Source: Leguminivora glycinivorella (taxonomy: Eukaryota; Arthropoda; Insecta; Lepidoptera; Tortricidae). Taken from it: a stretch of 64,000 nucleotides of DNA. Positions 59,901 to 64,000 of the stretch are shown here, in pieces. The DNA is taken from the NCBI RefSeq assembly GCF_023078275.1, contig NC_062985.1:3658001-3722000 (forward strand), given 5' to 3'. The notes beneath the pieces were generated by a model that saw nothing but the letters and a program-made list of their open reading frames with translations, had not been told where the DNA came from and ran no database searches. Position numbers and translations under genes: made by a program. Each line of letters opens with the position of its first letter. The first letter of the stretch is position 1.

Positions 59901-62900
59901 TCGTGCTCATACTACCAAGAGCGTCCAAATGAACTCAAGAAATATCGAGCCACGCATGCAAGAAGACGCGAAATTTTAGCATGCATGCGGGAAGAAAATC
60001 ATAGATATTTTCATAAGAGCTGGCTCAGTCCTGTTTGTATTATCCTTTCAATGAGTGTAGTTTGCGCCAAGATACGAATTACGCATTTACGACTGTGTGG
60101 CGTTAAGACATTTTCACTAGCTGGCTGGCTTTCTGTGACAACTCTTGTAAGAATGACTTTTCTAACTGTACTAGGGTTTTATTGTATAATAAAATGGATA
60201 AATAAACAAGTTTCGTACTCTTATTTCTAATATCAAAACGGTAGACTATGCATACACCAAAATCGTAACAGCTTATTAATTGCTGCACAACTTATAGATA
60301 TCCAATGCCAATTCCGTACACTACCTAACGTAGAAGCCCAGGAGGAAAGCTTCAAGCGTTTCAAAGTTTAGTGCAGATGGAAGAACGGCTTCGAGCAACA
60401 CGAATCGCGTTGCGGTAACGAACAACAATAAGATTTTATAAGATCCAATTAATCTAATAATTACCATCGACTTCTGTAACGAGGAAAAAAGAAATACAAT
60501 TAAAGCCAATAACTAGTTTTGAAGCCAATGTCACATTTTTTGCGACTATTTGAGATTCTTCACAAATTTTTTATACGACACAATTTATTAATTTACTCAT
60601 AGTGATACTAGAGTGCCTGCCTTTGACATTGTTTCTGATTAATACATCATCGAGAATGCTCTTCAATATGAGTCAAAGTCATATTTCGGGTATCACCGGC
60701 ATGGCCCTGACATCTAATTTTATGATTGAAACTAAATTGATAGCTGTATCTGCATACGTTTCGCCATAAAATCTAACTTTCCTTTAATTTAAGAGTCCAT
60801 TTAGAGTTTTATTACATTGCGGTATTTGATGGCTGTGCAAAATTGTATGTCACCACAACAGCCCGCAGTGTAACTAAAATCGCATGCGAGTTCGCACGCC
60901 GTCTAAATTAGGCCTAACATAAACGATAAGTTTTTAGTCATCGTCAACGTCAAATGTACTCACTGTCGTCCTGCGTCGCCGCGTTGTAGGCGAGCTCCTC
61001 CTCGTCCTCCAACTGCTGCATCTTTAGCAGCTTCGACACCAGGTCGCTGCCTTCCGTCGTCAGCAACACCTGTTCAACAAACACCACACGTCGTAGACAT
61101 CTTACGGGTTGTTTCGATATTTTACTATGGCTCACTTGGGGAGCCTTAAATCTACTAAACCTTCTAACGCCTTAGAGGCATTTACATCTTGTTAGTAATT
61201 TAGTGCATATTGGCCAAAATTTATTTTCGTCTTCCAAGTGTTCCGAAATTCATGATATGCGAGTTGAGACTCCAAATTGAAAGTTGAACATGATATTTTT
61301 AACAGGGGCGCGCATTCCGCAATAGGCGAGACGACAAAAAAACTAATTATCAAAGAATTTTAGATAGTCTTTTTTTTTTTCTCGTAAACGAAAAATGACG
61401 ACCGTACAGTGCGTTGAAGTTTCGCGTGACGTCACGCCTAGGTACAATTTTTACTTAGAAGTGACGTCACAAGCCCCCACTCCGGAACTTTGATGCACTC
61501 TATCTTTGTATTTTTTCATTAATTAGAAAAAGCGAAAAATATGTGTCCAGTATTTTTGGACGATCTAACTCACGGACTAAACAGAATGCCATTTTTTTAT
61601 ATAGTCGTCATTCCTATTCTTTATTTCATTGTTCTGTTTATTCTTTCTAAATCAATGTCGGCTGCTCGCGTGCGGTCCTTTTCTTAATGTAGGTAAGATT
61701 TAAGAATTTATAAATGGCAGCATTTTGTGCACATCAAAGCAGTGAGCTTTCTGTACTTGTTCTGTTATTGTGTAACAAACCTTTTCAGCGTTGTTAGGCA
61801 ATCCAAGCCAGGACGGAGTCTGCCTGTCGGACAGCTCTTCGATCCACTTGAGGAAGTGGTCGCGACGGTTTCCGTCAGGCATAGTGATGTGCCTCTGGTT
61901 ACCGCTTGCCTGTAAAATAATAGGTCGTTTTAAAATAGTACGTATGAACGGCATCAGAAAGAACGTAATACCTATGGGTTTAGGAGGCAGGTAGAAATTT
62001 CTGTTACAGAAAATACAAAGATGGGACGATAGAGCTTAAACCTCAAGATTATATTATCGACTGTGTCAAAAGACCAACAAATATTTATTTTACGTGTCCT
62101 TACCTCATCAACATTAGCCACCAGCGCGTAGTCAACCTCGAACGACCGTATTGTGTACAGTTTGCACAAACACGAATGCAGTAACCGCTGGTCGAACAAG
62201 TTGTCGATCTTTCCACCGTCAACCACAACTGTCTACAAGTGTCTTCACATCCGTAGATACAATAGGTACAAAATCACTTACCCCATCAACATTAGCGACC
62301 AGCGCGAAGTCAGCCTCGAACGACCTCGGCGTGAACAACTTGCACAAGAACGAATGCAGTAACCGTTGGTCGAACAAGTTGTCGATCTTGCCTCCGTAGA
62401 TGCACTGCGAGAGGAGCGTCACTAGCGCCTCCCATGGAACCTTCTCTGGAGGCAGGTTGGTGCGGCCCTGCGAGAATAACTTTATTAGTAACATGTATTT
62501 TAATCACATAAACCAAATATTTCCTTTGATTTCCAATTTGCTTTAATTAAATTTAAAAGTGGAAAATATCTGCCTTGGGTGAGACTTGAACTCACGGCAT
62601 CTGGATCAATATTCCAGCGCTCTGCCAACTGAGCCACCAAGACTTCAACCAAGCCAGCGAAATTTTCCACTACTAAGGTCAATGGGACCCGTAGCGACAT
62701 CTACCTTTGTTCAAGTCTCACCCAAGGCAGACATTTTCCACTTTTAAATTTATTCTAAGCCTAGTGGCATCGATTGCAGACGTTTCTGCTAATCAGAAGT
62801 TAAAATTTTGCTTTAATTAGACGAGATTAGTAAGGCAATTTAAAGATAATGATCATTAAACATATAAACTCACGTGTAAAAGTTGAAAAACGCTCATGTT

Positions 62901-63696
62901 TTACTCCGTAACGAGCAGCATATTCATTGAGCTCGCGCGATTCACATGTTTTATGTCAGCCTCTCACGGTAGTTTTGTTATTAAAATAACGATCATTATT
63001 TTTGCAAAGAGCAATATGCAACAATGCTGCTGAATTTTTGGATATCCCATTTGGTACTATCCGAATATTCGGTAATCGGTAGCCCCTCTATCGTTATGCG
63101 ACTAGGTACTGTCAGTTGCATATCGTCACTACTTTGAAAAAATCTCGTATTTCACGCTGCTCTTCAAAGTTAAAACGCAGTAAGTCTATATGCATTTCAT
63201 ACATACTTACTACAATTTTCTTTTCATTGACAGACGAAGATACAAGTTTTTTTTAAAGTAGTGACGATATGTCATGTCAAGATACGTGGGAATCGAGTTC
63301 AAACTCGGTTTAAAGATACTTCTGAGCTCGTACCATAGCTGTGGCATCAATCCAGGTGTCGAGCGTGTCGCAAGCCACGCGAAGGTCGGACTCATTGAAC
63401 TCGTAGTACTTGGCCCAGCCCAGAGGCACGTAGCGAAGACGCTCTTGGACGATGCCTGCATTAAAGAATTATCTAAAATTAGTATTGAACCCTGGCGCTA
63501 GGCCTGGAAAACGCTAGGTTGAAGAAGAAGAAGTATTGCTGCATAAGGTTGACTTGATTTTACACTGCGATTACTTTTCAAAGTTTTTTTATTAATGGGC
63601 CAATGAGAGTCTTGTAAACTTACCATGGAACCAAGCCAGTAAGAAGTATAGACGCGCGCGTTCTGAAGGAGGCTTCATCATGCGGGCAGCAGGGAC
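56766..63696 (-). CDS. Dhc64C: Cytoplasmic dynein heavy chain, C-terminal 497 codons (11 exons), partial
   Basis: Minus-strand exons in coding order: 63696-63624, 63455-63334, 62467-62282, 61909-61781, 61069-60964, 59712-59615, 59142-59014, 58564-58364, 58111-58001, 57794-57634, 56943-56766. All have AG/GT borders with matching phases; the sum is 1,494 nt. The product is the end of the motor: a segment with RYVPLGWAKYYEFNESDLRV, IYGGKIDNLFDQRLL and DFALVANVDG (AAA6 side), then the C-terminal domain with IPVWLGGLLNPEAYITATRQ, LPLTVLTWIR and LPVYLNSARSELLFTVRLPI, ending HAFYERGVALLTSTALN. This pattern is that of cytoplasmic dynein-1, the minus-end microtubule motor for vesicles, nuclei and spindles. 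The rest (thousands of codons) lies beyond the right edge. Confidence 0.95.
57084..57261. mobile_element. Short inverted-repeat element, family B, copy in dynein last intron
   Basis: GGCACTGGTCCCACCGCGAG and the inverted CTCGCGGTGGGACTAGTGCC ends, TTA on both flanks. One arm is internally deleted relative to 6,191-6,427. Confidence 0.8.
57357..57439. repeat. Short perfect inverted repeat
   Basis: ACTTGCCTTGTCGCGCGCGA with GTCCATAC and its inverted copy flank a loop of about 20 bases. Likely a very short MITE. Dynein last intron. Confidence 0.7.
57634..57794 (-). CDS. Dhc64C: Dynein exon j
   Basis: ATEWSFQVTGLKLQGATVKG and TNTIMVDLPLTVLTWIR. TTCTTTAG acceptor, GTAAGC donor. Confidence 0.94.
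58001..58111 (-). CDS. Dhc64C: Dynein exon i
   Basis: SIPVWLGGLLNPEAYITATR followed by QCVAQANSWSLEELHLQ, the most diagnostic C-terminal dynein motif. Confidence 0.95.
58289..58322 (-). repeat. Copy of the acceptor end of dynein exon h
   Basis: On the minus strand CTACAGATCGAGATGAAACA continues AACGAGACC, matching the acceptor and first codons of exon h (CTGTACAGGGCGAGATGAAA). It lies in the following intron beside a (GT)n run at 58,330-58,356. Confidence 0.65.
58364..58564 (-). CDS. Dhc64C: Dynein exon h
   Basis: GEMKQTNETRSMVGALVRGM and WKRYAVARGCTVRQWVGDFA. Very GC-rich third positions compared with the flanking introns. A short copy of its acceptor end lies at 58,289-58,320. Confidence 0.94.
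59014..59142 (-). CDS. Dhc64C: Dynein exon g
   Basis: TLRRTVENIKDPLYRFFERE followed by VAAGASLLAQVHHDLRNVLA. GTAACT donor. Confidence 0.94.
59615..59712 (-). CDS. Dhc64C: Dynein exon f
   Basis: ALVIEGDGRPAWMKSLHQTA and TGWLQLLPEKLP. Phase-1 entry fits exon e. Confidence 0.92.
60964..61069 (-). CDS. Dhc64C: Dynein exon e
   Basis: VLLTTEGSDLVSKLLKMQQL followed by an acidic EDEEELAYNAATQDD. GTGAGT donor, exit in phase 1. Confidence 0.93.
61781..61909 (-). CDS. Dhc64C: Dynein exon d
   Basis: ASGNQRHITMPDGNRRDHFL then KWIEELSDRQTPSWLGLPNN. Phase 0 on both sides. Confidence 0.94.
62104..62217 (-). pseudogene. Partial, still open copy of dynein exon c
   Basis: Minus strand reads GGKIDNLFDQRLLHSCLCKL then YTIRSFEVDYALVANVDE with a GTAAGG donor. 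It differs from exon c at six of 38 residues, without stops or frameshifts. No acceptor in the right phase was found, so it is probably a relic, but the open frame is notable. Confidence 0.75.
62282..62467 (-). CDS. Dhc64C: Dynein exon c
   Basis: GRTNLPPEKVPWEALVTLLS through IYGGKIDNLFDQRLL to ADFALVANVDG. GTAAGT donor, phase 0. A diverged copy of its 3' two thirds lies in the next intron (62,104-62,217). Confidence 0.95.
62548..62805. repeat. Palindromic repeat containing a tRNA-like body
   Basis: The left arm (62,548-62,592, TTAAATTTAAAAGTGGAAAA to GAGACTTGAAC) and right arm (62,712-62,756) are inverted copies. The tRNA-like body sits between and partly in the left arm. A tail CTAAGCCTAGTGGCATCGAT with AGACGTTTCTGCTAATCAG follows and recurs at 47,065-47,113. 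Confidence 0.75.
62572..62643 (-). tRNA. tRNA-like sequence, full cloverleaf, anticodon AUU
   Basis: On the minus strand all four stems pair: acceptor GTCTTGG/CCAAGGC (one G-U), D stem GCTC/GAGC with an 8-base loop, anticodon stem CTGGA/TCCAG with loop ATATTGA, and T stem GTGAG/CTCAC with loop TTCAAGT. The length is 72 bases. U33 and the T-loop are canonical; the anticodon would be AUU, rarely used, and base 37 is G rather than A. Its place in a palindromic repeat makes a SINE-like or MITE-borne tRNA derivative more likely than a working tRNA gene. Confidence 0.6.
63334..63455 (-). CDS. Dhc64C: Dynein exon b
   Basis: IVQERLRYVPLGWAKYYEFN and ESDLRVACDTLDTWIDATAM, a highly conserved dynein-1 stretch. 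TTTAATGCAG acceptor, GTACGA donor. Confidence 0.94.
63624..63696 (-). CDS. Dhc64C: Dynein exon a (first in window)
   Basis: VPAARMMKPPSERARLYFLL followed by AWFH. AATTCAG acceptor and GTAAGT donor; exit in phase 1. Confidence 0.92.
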
Positions 63697-63730
63697 CTGA
63701 ATTCAATTGAATTATTGAGTACGTTCTATT

Positions 63731-63935
63731 GGGCAATTCCACGTAACTGTAATGTAAGTGACCACTTCATTGCATGTTTTTTTTATTTATGATGCAAATT
63801 GAAGTCTTAATTTATCTCTAGATAAGCCTACTTTTAATCCTTAGATATATTGATATTTAAATTAGCACCATGAATAACAAAACATGCAAATAATTGGTCA
63901 CTTACATTACTCTGTTACATGGAATTACCCTATTA
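63731..63935. mobile_element. Short inverted-repeat element in dynein intron
   Basis: GGGCAATTCCACGTAACTGT with GTAAGTGACCA and the inverted TGGTCACTTACATTAC with ACATGGAATTACCC. Arms about 60 bp, imperfect. Confidence 0.7.
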
Positions 63936-64000
63936 TGATGTTCATGCTTTTATTCTAAATTGTTAAGAGAATCACTACGTAGTATAAAACAAAGTCGCTT
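63936..64000. other. Dynein intron at the window edge
   Basis: Non-coding; the next upstream dynein exon lies beyond the right edge. Confidence 0.6.

Noticed and set aside
62104..62217. Copy of dynein exon c as a working alternative exon
   Set aside because: It covers only the last 38 codons, and the candidate acceptor upstream gives the wrong phase after exon c or exon b.
62572..62643. Ordinary tRNA-Asn gene
   Set aside because: The anticodon is AUU rather than the expected GUU, base 37 is atypical, and the sequence is embedded in a palindromic repeat that occurs elsewhere without the tRNA body.

Overview
The window looks like a moth or butterfly (Lepidoptera) nuclear genome. It has three intron-containing animal genes, AT-rich intergenic DNA, and a dense load of short inverted-repeat transposons and dispersed repeats of lepidopteran type, such as an element carrying a (GTCC)n tract between conserved flanks. 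The organism call comes from repeat style and protein resemblance recalled from family knowledge; no search was run.

Layout. (1) 568-759 (+): last coding exon of an SLC22/organic-cation-transporter-like MFS protein, followed by two decayed copies of the same 3' end. (2) 1.6-41.5 kb: a long gene-poor, transposon-rich stretch. It holds a Jockey-like LINE relic nested in a TTAACCC-ended element (7.9-10.0 kb), a 10.7-kb near-perfect palindrome (13,339-24,003) centred on a foldback-like element, a second partial copy of that element with a 72-bp tandem array (24,004-26,463), an apparently intact DD41D mariner (32,197-33,952) and a 121-bp minisatellite (36.65-37.45 kb). (3) 41,579-56,182 (+): a complete 17-exon ADAM17/TACE metalloprotease gene. 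My exon model sums to 2,289 nt, or 762 codons plus stop, with consistent phases throughout. (4) 56,766-63,696 (-): the last 11 exons (497 codons plus stop) of a cytoplasmic dynein heavy chain, convergent with Tace.

Three points stand out. First, the palindrome and the junction at its right end fit a single snap-back template switch inside a foldback-like element. Second, partial tandem copies of exons sit beside the parent exon in all three genes: the transporter last exon, Tace exon 5, the Tace zinc-binding exon 9 (three extra copies) and a dynein exon. Third, Tace introns are crowded with insertions: a hAT derivative with 80-bp terminal repeats and an 8-bp target duplication, a LINE whose target duplication copied a splice donor, and many small inverted-repeat elements. 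A tRNA-like cloverleaf with anticodon AUU lies in a dynein intron inside a palindromic repeat.

The genes are unrelated in function (solute transport, membrane-protein shedding, microtubule motor) and no operon-like logic applies. The only gene-gene feature is the convergent Tace/dynein arrangement, where the predicted 3' UTRs may overlap.
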